Below are positions 9,583-18,209 of a stretch of DNA of 64,000 nucleotides, piece by piece. Location: the NCBI GenBank assembly GCA_938074325.1, contig CALJFZ010000002.1, forward strand, positions 124,001 through 188,000, read 5' to 3'. The DNA comes from an uncultured Flavobacteriales bacterium (GTDB taxonomy: Bacteria > Bacteroidota > Bacteroidia > Flavobacteriales_D > Sanyastnellaceae). Below the pieces are notes generated by a model. The model saw only the letters and a program-made list of their open reading frames with translations. It was not told the origin of the DNA and did not search any database. Each line of letters opens with the position of its first letter. Positions within the stretch are counted from its first letter, which is position 1. Made by a program: the position numbers and the translations under genes.

Positions 9583-10440
9583 GTGAAGATTTTAATAGCA
9601 GATAGCGGTTCCACCAAATGCGATTGGATGGTGATTGACGGGCAGGGGACCAACCTGTCTGAATTCCATACGATGGGATTCAATCCATATTTCCATGACG
9701 CGGATTTGGTGGAGTCGAAAATGCGCGAGTCCGAAGAGGCAATGGCCTTGGCCAATGAAGTGAGCAAGGTCTACTTCTATGGCGCTGGCAGCAGTTCAGA
9801 AGCACTGTGTTCAGTGATCAGAGAGGGCTTGGAGCGGGTCTTCACGCAAGCAAATGTGCATGTGGGGCATGATTTGGACGGTGCGGCTTACAGCACGTAC
9901 GCCGGTGAACCTGCCATCACGTGCATCATTGGCACGGGGTCCAATTCCTGCTACTTCGATGGTTCCACTGCATCGGAGGAGGTGCCGGCTCTCGCTTACA
10001 TCTTAGGCGATGAAGCGAGTGGCTCTTGGTTTGGTAAGCGCCTCCTGTCCCTCCACCTGTATCATAAGTTGGATCCGGTCGTGGATGCTGATTTCGTGAG
10101 CACGTTCGGATTTTCCAAAGATGACATTGTCAACCGGGTCTACCAGGAACCGAATGCCAATGTCTTTTTGGCTTCTTTCATGACATTCATTGGTCGCCAC
10201 CAAGAAGTGCCCCAAGTCATTTCGTTGCTAGAAGAGGGCTTCCAAGCGTTCATTGACGTTCATGTCAAATGTTACGAGAACTACAAGGAAGTGCCTGTGC
10301 ATTTCGTGGGTTCTGTAGCCTACCACTTCCAACCGGTGTTGCGCCACGTGTGCGAGCGCGAAGGCATTTCGGTGGGCCAAATCATCAAGCGGCCCATCGA
10401 TGGGCTGGCCAATTACCACGTCCAGTACATCCTGAATTGA
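9583..10440 (+). CDS. BadF/BadG-family sugar kinase (N-acetylglucosamine or glucose kinase-like)
   Basis: A 285-residue ASKHA-fold ATPase of the BadF/BadG/BcrA/BcrD family. GTG at 9583 is the only start that leaves the first phosphate loop ADSGSTKCDW intact. The second phosphate motif is GTGSNSCYF, followed by the family signature YILGDEASGSWFGKRLL. Members of this length in Bacteroidota are usually named N-acetylglucosamine kinases. It lies between gap and pgmB and upstream of a GH65 phosphorylase. Phosphorolysis of maltose releases one free glucose, so a glucose kinase activity would complete the operon; that is inference, and no other glucokinase is visible in the window. Confidence 0.8.
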   Translation: MKILIADSGSTKCDWMVIDGQGTNLSEFHTMGFNPYFHDADLVESKMRESEEAMALANEVSKVYFYGAGSSSEALCSVIREGLERVFTQANVHVGHDLDGAAYSTYAGEPAITCIIGTGSNSCYFDGSTASEEVPALAYILGDEASGSWFGKRLLSLHLYHKLDPVVDADFVSTFGFSKDDIVNRVYQEPNANVFLASFMTFIGRHQEVPQVISLLEEGFQAFIDVHVKCYENYKEVPVHFVGSVAYHFQPVLRHVCEREGISVGQIIKRPIDGLANYHVQYILN

Positions 10441-10446
10441 TTGCAT

Positions 10447-11100
10447 ATGGCTGAGATTCGCGCGTGCATTTTTGATTTGGATGGTGTCATCGTGGACACG
10501 GCTTCGCATCATTTTGTTGCGTGGCAAAATCTCGCGGAAGAACTGGGCGTTCCCTTTTCTGCTGAGGACAATGAAAGTTTGAAAGGCGTCTCGCGTGTTG
10601 ACAGCCTGGAGTACATTCTGAAAAAGGGAGGGCTCGTACTCGACCCAGCGACCAAAGTTCAGTTGATGGACCGCAAAAACGCCCATTACCTGGAATTGGC
10701 CGGCAAAACAAGCCCGTCTGATGCCCTACCGGGCGTTGTAGCACTAATCCATGAATTGAAGGCATTGGGCATCAAGGTCGCGTTGGGTTCTTCATCGAAG
10801 AATGCAGAGATGATTTTGACGCGGCTCGCGCTGTTGGATGCGTTTGATACGCTCGTTGATGGCAATCACATTACGCTTTCGAAGCCAGACCCTGAGGTGT
10901 TCCTCATGGGGGCAAAGGCGCTCGGCCTCGACCCTGCAGAGTGTTTGGTATTCGAGGACGCGCAATCCGGCATCGACGCGGCCAATGCGGGCGGATTCCC
11001 TGTCATTGGAATCGGACAGCTAAAGGCGCTGACCGGCGCAGCTGCCGTAATTGACGGTTTTTCCAGCAAAACATGGAATGACATCCTCGGACTCCTCTAA
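10447..11100 (+). CDS. pgmB: Beta-phosphoglucomutase (HAD family)
   Basis: Converts beta-glucose-1-phosphate to glucose-6-phosphate. The 217 residues show HAD motif I FDLDGVIVDTA (nucleophile and acid/base aspartates), a helical cap, motif II LGSSSKNA, the motif III lysine in LSKPDPEVF and motif IV VFEDAQSGIDAA. The ATG at 10447 is preferred over a TTG two codons upstream. Placement directly before a GH65 phosphorylase, which makes beta-glucose-1-phosphate, is the classic maltose-phosphorolysis arrangement. Confidence 0.93.
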   Translation: MAEIRACIFDLDGVIVDTASHHFVAWQNLAEELGVPFSAEDNESLKGVSRVDSLEYILKKGGLVLDPATKVQLMDRKNAHYLELAGKTSPSDALPGVVALIHELKALGIKVALGSSSKNAEMILTRLALLDAFDTLVDGNHITLSKPDPEVFLMGAKALGLDPAECLVFEDAQSGIDAANAGGFPVIGIGQLKALTGAAAVIDGFSSKTWNDILGLL

Positions 11101-11118
11101 AACCCAATCCCACGTCCT

Positions 11119-13404
11119 ATGCCTGAGTTGGTAGATCAATGGAAACTCGGAATAGCGGAATGGCAATCCGATGCCGTCCAGCGCTATGAGTCAATTCTGT
11201 CCATCGGAAATGGGCGCATCGGTCAACGTGCCAATTTTGAAGAATCGTTCTCGGGTGAGACTCTGCAGGGTTCATACCTGGCGGGTGTTTATTACCCGGA
11301 CAAAACGAAAGTAGGGTGGTGGAAGAACGGATACCCCGAGTATTTCGCGAAGGTGCTCAATTCCACGAACTGGATTGGCATCCAAGTGGCCATAGACGGT
11401 GAAACCTTGGATTTGGCCCGAGCTCAGTCGGTCGATTCCTTTGTCTGGGAGATGGACATGCGCGAAGGCGTTTTGAGGAGGACGTTCGCTGCGACCCTTC
11501 AAAATGGGGCGTATGTAGAGGTGGAGGCGGAACGATTCTGTTCCATGGACAACCAAGAGTTGGGCTGCATCCAGTACACTGTAAAGGCCCCGGGCCGCGA
11601 AGTCACTTTAGTGCCCTATTTGGATGCGGGGGTGACCAATGCCGATAGCAATTGGAACGATGCGTTTTGGGATGTGAAAGAAGTTGCCAACCGAGGACGC
11701 AATCAAGCCTTCACCTCGGCGTCGACTCATAAAACGGAGTTCGGTGCAGCGTTTGCGATGACGACCCGTGCTGAAAAGCACACGGCGAACGGAACGGAGG
11801 CAATTGAAAGCAATAATAACATCCAAACTGAACTGAAAGCATCCGTTGTCTATTCGGCGAAACTTGCTCAAGGGGAGGCGCTACGTGTGAATAAATGGGT
11901 GGGCATTTGCACAACGCTTCGGCATTCAACTTCTGAATTGGTAGCTGCTGCCTTTGCGCACAGTGAGCTAGCGTCCAAGACGCCATGGGAGGAATTGAAG
12001 GCCTCACACACCGCTAGTTGGTCGCAAATCTGGGACCAAGCGGACATTGTGATTGAAGGGGATGTCGCATCCCAACAGGCCATTCGGTTCAACATCTTTC
12101 ACCTGAACCAGACGTACCGAGGTGACGATGACCGCCTGAACATTGGGCCCAAAGGATTTACAGGTGAGAAGTACGGTGGGGCCAGCTACTGGGATACCGA
12201 AGCCTATTGCATTCCATTCTATTTGGCGGGCCACAAAAAGGACGTGGCCAGGCAACTGCTAGTCTATCGCTTTAACCATTTGTCAAAAGCCATTGAAAAT
12301 GCCGAAAAACTCGGGTTTTCTGACGGTGCAGCTCTTTACCCCATGGTCACCATGAACGGGGAAGAGTGTCACAACGAATGGGAAATCACCTTCGAGGAGA
12401 TTCACCGAAACGGAGCGATGGCGTATGCCATTTGGAATTATGTGAATTACACAGGCGACGCCGATTACCTACGCACCCACGGATTCGCCGTTTTGCTCGG
12501 AGTTGGTCGATTCTGGAAGCAGCGCATCCAATACTCTGAGCACAGAGGTGCTTATGTGATGTTGGGGGTAACCGGGCCCAACGAATACGAGAACAACGTC
12601 AACAACAATTGGTACACCAATTACCTCGCTGCTTGGTGCATGCACTATGCGGTTGAGGTCGCCCGTCAATTGAAAGGTGATCACCCCGACGATTGGAAGC
12701 GATTGGTTGACGAATTTTCAATTTCGGAATCGGAATTGTTCAATACTTGGGAGGCAATTGCGGCGCAAATCTACCTGCCGCAATTGGAGGGTTCGGACGT
12801 GCGCCTGCAGCAAGATGGCTTTATGGATAAGGAGCAGTTGTCCGTAGACCAATTGCCTGCGAATCAGCGCCCTATCAACCAAAAATGGAGCTGGGATAGA
12901 ATCTTGCGTTCTATATTCATCAAGCAAGCGGACGTCCTGCAAGGAATGTACTTTTTCTGGGACGATTTCACCGAGAAAGAACACCGTGCAAACTACGATT
13001 TCTATGAGCCGAAGACGGTCCACGAATCGAGCCTGTCCCCATGTGTACACAGCATCATTGCTGTGCGACTGGGCAAGATGGACGACGGGTACAAGCATTA
13101 TTTACGCACGTCTCGCCTTGATTTGGATGACTACAACAAGGAAGTTCACGAAGGCCTTCATATTACCTCTATGGCAGGAACGTGGCTCTCTGTGGTAGAA
13201 GGCTTCGGAGGATTTCGTGTCCGCGATGGTCGACCTTGCTTCTCAGGGACGCTTCCAGAAGCTTGGGACGGACTTCAATTCAAAGTCAATTTCCGCGAAC
13301 GCTTGCTGCAGGTGTCGGTTCGTGGAAGTGGGACCGAAGTCAGCCTGCTGGAGGGCGAGCCGTTGGAAGTAGAGGTGAACGGCCAAGTGACCGGCCTATC
13401 TTAA
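11119..13404 (+). CDS. GH65 glycoside phosphorylase, probably maltose phosphorylase
   Basis: A 761-residue inverting phosphorylase of family GH65 without signal peptide, so cytosolic. It has the (alpha/alpha)6-barrel motif SYWDTEAY (residues 357-363), the general acid in VTGPNEYENN (Glu489, where many relatives have GPDEY) and the phosphate-binding HESSLSPCVHS. The expected reaction is maltose plus phosphate to glucose and beta-glucose-1-phosphate. The operon partners pgmB, kinase, pfkA and gap process both products, and a secreted amylase is encoded divergently. Trehalose, kojibiose or nigerose phosphorylase are possible alternatives within the family. It is last in the operon; its end lies 7 bases from a convergent gene and no hairpin terminator is evident. 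Confidence 0.92.
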   Translation: MPELVDQWKLGIAEWQSDAVQRYESILSIGNGRIGQRANFEESFSGETLQGSYLAGVYYPDKTKVGWWKNGYPEYFAKVLNSTNWIGIQVAIDGETLDLARAQSVDSFVWEMDMREGVLRRTFAATLQNGAYVEVEAERFCSMDNQELGCIQYTVKAPGREVTLVPYLDAGVTNADSNWNDAFWDVKEVANRGRNQAFTSASTHKTEFGAAFAMTTRAEKHTANGTEAIESNNNIQTELKASVVYSAKLAQGEALRVNKWVGICTTLRHSTSELVAAAFAHSELASKTPWEELKASHTASWSQIWDQADIVIEGDVASQQAIRFNIFHLNQTYRGDDDRLNIGPKGFTGEKYGGASYWDTEAYCIPFYLAGHKKDVARQLLVYRFNHLSKAIENAEKLGFSDGAALYPMVTMNGEECHNEWEITFEEIHRNGAMAYAIWNYVNYTGDADYLRTHGFAVLLGVGRFWKQRIQYSEHRGAYVMLGVTGPNEYENNVNNNWYTNYLAAWCMHYAVEVARQLKGDHPDDWKRLVDEFSISESELFNTWEAIAAQIYLPQLEGSDVRLQQDGFMDKEQLSVDQLPANQRPINQKWSWDRILRSIFIKQADVLQGMYFFWDDFTEKEHRANYDFYEPKTVHESSLSPCVHSIIAVRLGKMDDGYKHYLRTSRLDLDDYNKEVHEGLHITSMAGTWLSVVEGFGGFRVRDGRPCFSGTLPEAWDGLQFKVNFRERLLQVSVRGSGTEVSLLEGEPLEVEVNGQVTGLS

Positions 13405-13411
13405 AGGTGCA

Positions 13412-14089
13412 TCATTCTGGATCACTGAGGCCCCACATGCTGTTGGGCGCTCCTGGGGTTCCTCCCAGGACAAGAGAAAATGTCCAAGCATCCGCTGCTG
13501 CATTGTCCAGTCCCGTGTCCATCCATTCCAAACTCGGCCCTTGGCCATCGGGTTGTGCCACCCACCCGTCATCATCTTCATACGGGATGGATTGAACGAC
13601 CTGGTTGTCAGGCGAACGGAGTTCGATGGTTTCACCGGTGTTATTCAGGCCTTCACCGCTGTTCCACTGACCGGACGCGGCGCCAGAAGGTAAGACGGTC
13701 ATCAACGTGTCTAGATTTCGAGCCACGGTGAAAAAGCCAAAAGCAGGAATGGAGTCTTCGGGATCAAACGAGAAAGTGATGGCTTCACTTAATTTCCAGC
13801 CTGCTAGTGCAACACCTTGCGAAGAAGGATTGTACAACTCGAGAAATTCCCAATCGCTGTCGTTTCCTTGTGATGAATGGGGATTGTAGTGGATTTCCGA
13901 TATGTGCAGTGTCGGAAAGGCATCGGGGGCATCGGTGCATTCATTTCCGTAATGAACCAATAAGGTTAGTAGGTCTTGCAGATCGACACCGTTGTCCCCG
14001 TTTAAATCTCCTGTACACTGGGCGATTCCAATGTGCGCTCCGGCCAAAAGGGGGAGGATGGCCAATCCTTTTCGTTCTATTCTCCTCAT
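13412..14089 (-). CDS. Secreted dockerin-like plus lamin-tail domain protein
   Basis: A 225-residue exported protein of unknown function. A signal peptide (about 1-24, ending GIAQ) is followed at once by a single dockerin-like EF-hand segment (CTGDLNGDNGVDLQDLLTLL) and then a lamin-tail domain (LHISEIHYNP, DWEFLELYNPSS, LAGWKLSE, TGETIELRSPD). No T9SS sorting domain is visible, so export beyond the periplasm is uncertain. The same calcium-loop module ends the large cysteine-rich protein at 44948, and a lamin-tail domain also occurs in the CotH protein at 4455. It converges on the GH65 gene and is separated from xth by 90 bases. Confidence 0.75.
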   Translation of the reverse strand: MRRIERKGLAILPLLAGAHIGIAQCTGDLNGDNGVDLQDLLTLLVHYGNECTDAPDAFPTLHISEIHYNPHSSQGNDSDWEFLELYNPSSQGVALAGWKLSEAITFSFDPEDSIPAFGFFTVARNLDTLMTVLPSGAASGQWNSGEGLNNTGETIELRSPDNQVVQSIPYEDDDGWVAQPDGQGPSLEWMDTGLDNAAADAWTFSLVLGGTPGAPNSMWGLSDPE

Positions 14090-14179
14090 GCGTTCTCTGT
14101 TTGGAGGACAAACAACGCACGCATTGAATATGGCTAACCGCCAAAATCAACGGCCGAGGATCACTGCTTCACGTTTGTG

Positions 14180-14956
14180 CTAGGCAGAAACAACAATGGA
14201 AACGGGGCAATGATCCGATCCTAAAACGTCGGTATGGATGGCTGGATGAGATAAACGAGGCATCAAGCGTTCGCTCGCGAGGACATAGTCGAGGCGCCAT
14301 CCGACATTTTTTTCGCGTGCACCACCTCGGTAGCTCCACCACGAATACTTCACCTCTTCAGGGTGCGCAGCACGCCATGTGTCGCGCAGATTTGCGCCCT
14401 GCAGCAAGCTCGTCATACCGTCGATCTCATCTTGTGTGTAGCCGGGTGTTTTGTTGTAGTTGGCATCGGGCCGAGCCAAATCAATTCGCTGATGTGCGAC
14501 GTTCAGATCGCCGGTAACGATGACCGGTTTATCCGCATCGAGCGCTTGAATGTAGGCGAGAAAAGCACGGTCCCATTCTTTCCGAAACGGCAATCGTTTC
14601 AAGCCGGAAGAGGAGTTGGGGGTGTAAACCGTGATGAAATGAAAATCATCAAATTCGGCCCTTAAGACGCGGCCTTCTTGGTCAAGATCTTCAACCCCGA
14701 TGCCTGATTCAACGGTGATTGGCTTGCTCTTCGAGAGTATCGCCGTTCCGGAGTAGCCTTTTTTTACGGCGGAGCTTGAATGGACCTCATACCCGTCCAA
14801 TCCTTCGAGTCCGAACAAGGCTTCACGCACCTGGTCGTCTTGGGCCTTTGTTTCTTGGATGCCGATGACGTCCGGCCCCAGTTCATTCAGGATGTTTCCG
14901 AAATCCTTTTTCACAACGGCTCTGATGCCGTTGACGTTCCAAGACATGACTTTCAT
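14180..14956 (-). CDS. xth: Exodeoxyribonuclease III
   Basis: Apurinic/apyrimidinic endonuclease and 3'-exonuclease of base-excision repair. The 258 residues match the ExoIII family throughout: MSWNVNGIRA, IGIQETKAQ with the metal-binding Glu, TVYTPNSS, GDLNVAHQ, GWRLDYVLAS and the catalytic GSDHCPV. Its ATG overlaps the stop of the preceding transferase-like gene by 4 bases (ATGA), so the two are translationally coupled. Confidence 0.95.
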   Translation of the reverse strand: MKVMSWNVNGIRAVVKKDFGNILNELGPDVIGIQETKAQDDQVREALFGLEGLDGYEVHSSSAVKKGYSGTAILSKSKPITVESGIGVEDLDQEGRVLRAEFDDFHFITVYTPNSSSGLKRLPFRKEWDRAFLAYIQALDADKPVIVTGDLNVAHQRIDLARPDANYNKTPGYTQDEIDGMTSLLQGANLRDTWRAAHPEEVKYSWWSYRGGAREKNVGWRLDYVLASERLMPRLSHPAIHTDVLGSDHCPVSIVVSA

Positions 14957-16035
14957 ACAGGAGGGATTTTATCAATGCGGGTAGACCAAAGTTGAATGTG
15001 TTCAATGATTTCCGAGAGGCTGCCTTCGGCAATCGGAACACCGTACTCCATCAAATGGCTTATGTAGGTTTGGTCGTCCCCAAATTCACGGGCCTGCTCG
15101 AGGTTGATAAAGTGTTGTTCATCGGGACAAGGATGCACATGGGTTAGCACATAGGCATCGCGTTCCGCGCAGAATCCCACAATGCACATGCCATCCAGGT
15201 CATGCCCCAGTTCGAGCACCCATGGCAGGTGGAGGAATCGATCTTTCCACAAGGGCATGTAGCCCATGCTGAAATAGGGGTAGTACCATGTTTTTGCAGG
15301 AATGTGTTCTTCCTTTAGAGCGCCGGATAACTGATGCATGGCCATCCGGAGTCGATGCGCAACACTGAGTTCTCGTTTGAAGTTGGCGTATTTCCCCCAG
15401 CGCTTGCTCGGGGTGTAATACTCCATTTCGCCCAACTTAAGTTTGTAGTCGAATGCGGACGGTAAATCCAGCACATAACCTGGATAATACCATTTTCTGC
15501 CCGTTTGCTGACCGTACTCGATTTCTTTGAGCATGGTGTATACGCCTAAACTATACTGGTCGTATTCAGCGTCATACAGCGCTAACAGGGAGGCCATGGA
15601 ACGGTCTCCAAGGTCGAAATACGACACGGCAATCAGCCGGTCACCATCATAGACGCAGACCTCTTGGGTGTCAAATACCGTTGAGTGAAAACCCGCGTGG
15701 AGGTATTCGTCCAAGGTCTCGTGAATGAAGCCTTTGAAACGTCCTTTGTGGGCAGCGTAGAGGCGCTGCCTGCTCTGGCTGATTTTTGCTGGCCCGATGG
15801 CCACAGTGAATGCTTTTTCAACCTTGCGCTTGACTTTGCGCTGAGATTTACTCAAGGCGTGTTTGTCCATGTCCAAACGGATGTTGACCACTGAATACAC
15901 TTTGGCATCAATGCACAACAAATCCATTTTGTAGAGCATCACGGAACCTCGGAACCAACCGGAGGCCAGGTACTGATCATAACGCGTGTGCGTCAGCTTG
16001 CGCGGAAAATGGGTTTGGACGAGCACAGCGTGCAA
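14953..16035 (-). CDS. Arginyl/leucyl-tRNA-protein transferase-like protein (ATE/Bpt family)
   Basis: About 360 residues resembling aminoacyl-tRNA-protein transferases that add an N-terminal destabilising residue. Family landmarks are the N-terminal YDQYLASGWFR (usually Y-x2-L-x3-G-x-R), IRLDMDKHALSKSQRKVKR, YLHAGFHS, then the GNAT-like core VSYFDLGDRSMASLLALYD, SLGVYTMLKEIEYG and KWYYPGYVLD with FDYKLKLGEMEYY. It is divergent and longer than classic Bpt. The TTG at 16035 lies 1 base after the SPFH stop; GTG at 16026 is the alternative start. Its partner adaptor ClpS is encoded 3 kb away. Donor amino acid and substrates are unknown. Confidence 0.72.
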   Translation of the reverse strand: MHAVLVQTHFPRKLTHTRYDQYLASGWFRGSVMLYKMDLLCIDAKVYSVVNIRLDMDKHALSKSQRKVKRKVEKAFTVAIGPAKISQSRQRLYAAHKGRFKGFIHETLDEYLHAGFHSTVFDTQEVCVYDGDRLIAVSYFDLGDRSMASLLALYDAEYDQYSLGVYTMLKEIEYGQQTGRKWYYPGYVLDLPSAFDYKLKLGEMEYYTPSKRWGKYANFKRELSVAHRLRMAMHQLSGALKEEHIPAKTWYYPYFSMGYMPLWKDRFLHLPWVLELGHDLDGMCIVGFCAERDAYVLTHVHPCPDEQHFINLEQAREFGDDQTYISHLMEYGVPIAEGSLSEIIEHIQLWSTRIDKIPPV

Positions 16036-16036
16036 A

Positions 16037-17032
16037 TTAATCCTTGGTCGCTTGCATCAATTCCTTAAGTCCACCAACGCTGCTCATGAGTCCACTGGCT
16101 TCGTATGGCATGAAGACGGTTTTGCTGCCAGCACCTCCTTCTTTGAGGACTTGCTCGATGGTTTCGATGTACTTCACGGCAATCAGGTACTGCGTTGGGT
16201 CTGCTTTCGTGTCTGCAACCGCATAGGCGATTTTTTGAATGGCCTCTGCTTCTGCCTCAGCCACTGCTAAACGTGCCGTCGCTTCACCTTCCGCCTTCAA
16301 AATGCGGGCTTGCTTTTCGCCTTCTGCCTGGTTGATGTCGGCCCCTTTTTGTCCTTCGGCTTCCAAAATAGCAGCACGCTTGGTTCCTTCAGCCTCGATG
16401 ATTTGAGCTCGGCGCGTTCGTTCGGCACGCATTTGCTTTTCCATGGCCTCCTTGATGTCCACAGGTGGGTTGATGTCTTGCAGTTCCACTCGGTTGACCT
16501 TGACGCCCCATTTGTTGGTCGCTTCATCGAGGATGGCGCGCAACTTCATGTTGATGGTATCACGCGATGTCAAACATTCGTCAAGTTCCAATTCCCCAAT
16601 GACATTGCGGAGTGTAGTCTGGGTCAATTTCTCAATCGCGTTCGGGAGGTTGTTGATCTCGTATACAGCTTTGACCGGGTCGGTGATTTGAAAGTAGATC
16701 AGGGCATTGATCTCGGTCACGACGTTGTCCTTGGTGATGACGCCTTGTTTCGGGAAATCAAAAACGGTTTCGCGCAAGTCCACCCGGTCTTTCAGCTTGA
16801 ATTGAACGACTTTTTGACCGTTTGGTCGTTCAGCAATGATGCGCCAAGCAATCTCCCTTGGCCGGTCGATGATGGGGATGATGACGTTGATGCCTGCCGT
16901 GAGGGTTGTACGGTATTTGCCCAATCGTTCAATGACCATGGATTCGCTTTGGCGTACGATGCGCACGCCTTTGACGATGATCACAGTTGCGAACAGAAAA
17001 AAGAGAGTAGCTAAGACGGTTGTGGCAGTCAT
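16037..17032 (-). CDS. SPFH/Band-7 membrane protein (QmcA-like)
   Basis: A 331-residue membrane-anchored stomatin/prohibitin-type scaffold. The chosen ATG (MTATTVLATLFFLF) gives one N-terminal membrane helix and overlaps the NfeD stop by 4 bases; longer frames upstream only read through nfeD. The SPFH core includes VRIVRQSESMVIERLGKY, DNVVTEINALIYFQI and GVKVNRVELQDINPP, followed by a long charged Ala/Glu coiled coil (AEGTKRAAILEAEGQK). Pairing with a NfeD protein is the universal arrangement for this family, which is linked to membrane quality control and microdomains. Confidence 0.92.
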   Translation of the reverse strand: MTATTVLATLFFLFATVIIVKGVRIVRQSESMVIERLGKYRTTLTAGINVIIPIIDRPREIAWRIIAERPNGQKVVQFKLKDRVDLRETVFDFPKQGVITKDNVVTEINALIYFQITDPVKAVYEINNLPNAIEKLTQTTLRNVIGELELDECLTSRDTINMKLRAILDEATNKWGVKVNRVELQDINPPVDIKEAMEKQMRAERTRRAQIIEAEGTKRAAILEAEGQKGADINQAEGEKQARILKAEGEATARLAVAEAEAEAIQKIAYAVADTKADPTQYLIAVKYIETIEQVLKEGGAGSKTVFMPYEASGLMSSVGGLKELMQATKD

Positions 17033-17487
17033 GAGGATGCAGTTTTCAATGAAACGATAAGGGTATTGCTTTCTACTTGATTTACGATGACAATCTGGCC
17101 CGTCTTCGCAGCGTCTGCTTGCTCGCGGTTCAACAGCTCGGCCCTCCAGTCGTCGCCGTCGACTTTGCAACGGCCCAGGCCTGATTGAGCGTCGAAACTT
17201 TCTGTGACGATGCATTCTCGCCCGAGTAGTGCATCCACACCCGATAGGCGCTCGCTGCCATTGAATCCAATTTTCAATGCAAACGGACGCAGGAACACGA
17301 AAGCAACCAACGCCGTCAACGCGGCGGTGACCAATTGAGCTTCAAAAGAGAAGTCAATGTAGGCCGCTATTGCACCACCAAAACTTCCAAGCCCCAGACA
17401 AGCGAGCACGAACCCAGGTACAAATACCTCCAAAACCATCAAGGCCAGTCCAGCGGCGAGCCACAATTGCCAATTTTCCCATACCAT
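17029..17487 (-). CDS. NfeD-family membrane protein
   Basis: A 152-residue short NfeD/YbbK protein. Residues 1-80 contain three or four hydrophobic segments (LAAGLALMVLEVFVPGFVLA, GLGSFGGAIAAYI, ALTALVAFVFLRPFA); the rest is the soluble OB-fold (LLGRECIVTESF, GRCKVDGDDWRAEL). It acts with the overlapping SPFH protein, probably at the inner membrane. A near-consensus TAACTTTC box sits 5 bases before the ATG, suggesting this pair starts a transcription unit that may extend through the transferase and xth. Confidence 0.9.
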   Translation of the reverse strand: MVWENWQLWLAAGLALMVLEVFVPGFVLACLGLGSFGGAIAAYIDFSFEAQLVTAALTALVAFVFLRPFALKIGFNGSERLSGVDALLGRECIVTESFDAQSGLGRCKVDGDDWRAELLNREQADAAKTGQIVIVNQVESNTLIVSLKTASS

Positions 17488-17492
17488 ACCGC

Positions 17493-17500
17493 GAAAGTTA
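17493..17500 (-). promoter_or_regulatory. -7-like box before nfeD
   Basis: TAACTTTC on the minus strand, one base off TAnnTTTG, placed 5 bases before the ATG at 17487. Confidence 0.35.
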
Positions 17501-17508
17501 AGGCGAAT

Positions 17509-18165
17509 TCACTTTCGACCTGAGAGCTCTTTTAGCAAGCGTTCATGCACCTGGAGAACCTGAGGCAACAAGGCATTTTCGGCGTTGTTGTCCAATGCGA
17601 AATGCGCGTGTTGGGCTCGCTTCTTGTCCGTCCATTGCCGCTGAATTCGATTGCGGATTTCGTCAGGAGCGACGCCTAGTCGGTGAGCGGCACGGTGAAC
17701 CCGCAAGTCCTCGTCGGCTTGAACGGTGATGATCCGTGCGCAGTCCACGTGGGTACCGCTCTCGAACAGAATGGCGGCCTCTCGCACAACGTACTCCACG
17801 GAAGGATGACGGGATTGTTGGGCGTGCCATCGATTGAAGTCCAATTGAACGAGTGGATGGACCTCTGCATTCAATGCGTTCAGCCCCGTTGGATTATCGA
17901 ATACTGCAGAAGCCAGAGCTGCCCGATTGATGTCAATGAGGGAGCCGTTCTCAACCACCCCGCAAGCCTGGCCGAAGGTCGCTACGACCCAATTCCTCAG
18001 CTCGGGATGTCGGCGGTAGCAAGATTTGGCAACCTCATCCGCGTTGAACGTTGGGACCCCGAGGGATTGAAAGATTTTTGCCACGGTTGATTTCCCACTC
18101 CCAATGCCGCCCGTAAGTCCAATGACGGGTGATAGCTCTGTCGATCGTGTGGAAAAGTCATCCAT
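17509..18165 (-). CDS. coaE: Dephospho-CoA kinase
   Basis: Last step of coenzyme A synthesis: ATP-dependent phosphorylation of the dephospho-CoA ribose. The 218 residues contain the P-loop GLTGGIGSGKSTVAKIF, the substrate motif FNADEVAKSCY, LNAEVHPLV, the REAAILFESG segment and IQRQWTDKKR. The ATG at 18165 is preferred to a start six codons upstream because a CACCTTTG box ends 4 bases before it. Divergent from rpe with 44 bases between the starts. Confidence 0.95.
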   Translation of the reverse strand: MDDFSTRSTELSPVIGLTGGIGSGKSTVAKIFQSLGVPTFNADEVAKSCYRRHPELRNWVVATFGQACGVVENGSLIDINRAALASAVFDNPTGLNALNAEVHPLVQLDFNRWHAQQSRHPSVEYVVREAAILFESGTHVDCARIITVQADEDLRVHRAAHRLGVAPDEIRNRIQRQWTDKKRAQHAHFALDNNAENALLPQVLQVHERLLKELSGRK

Positions 18166-18169
18166 GGTG

Positions 18170-18177
18170 CAAAGGTG
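18170..18177 (-). promoter_or_regulatory. -7-like box before coaE
   Basis: CACCTTTG on the minus strand, four bases before the coaE ATG, one of a series of similar boxes in this window. Confidence 0.35.
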
Positions 18178-18197
18178 ATTCAATATCGCGAATGCCT

Positions 18198-18205
18198 GAC
18201 CTTTG
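18198..18205 (+). promoter_or_regulatory. -7-like box before rpe
   Basis: GACCTTTG, four bases before the rpe ATG at 18210. It is one base off TAnnTTTG. Confidence 0.35.
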
Positions 18206-18209
18206 CTGC

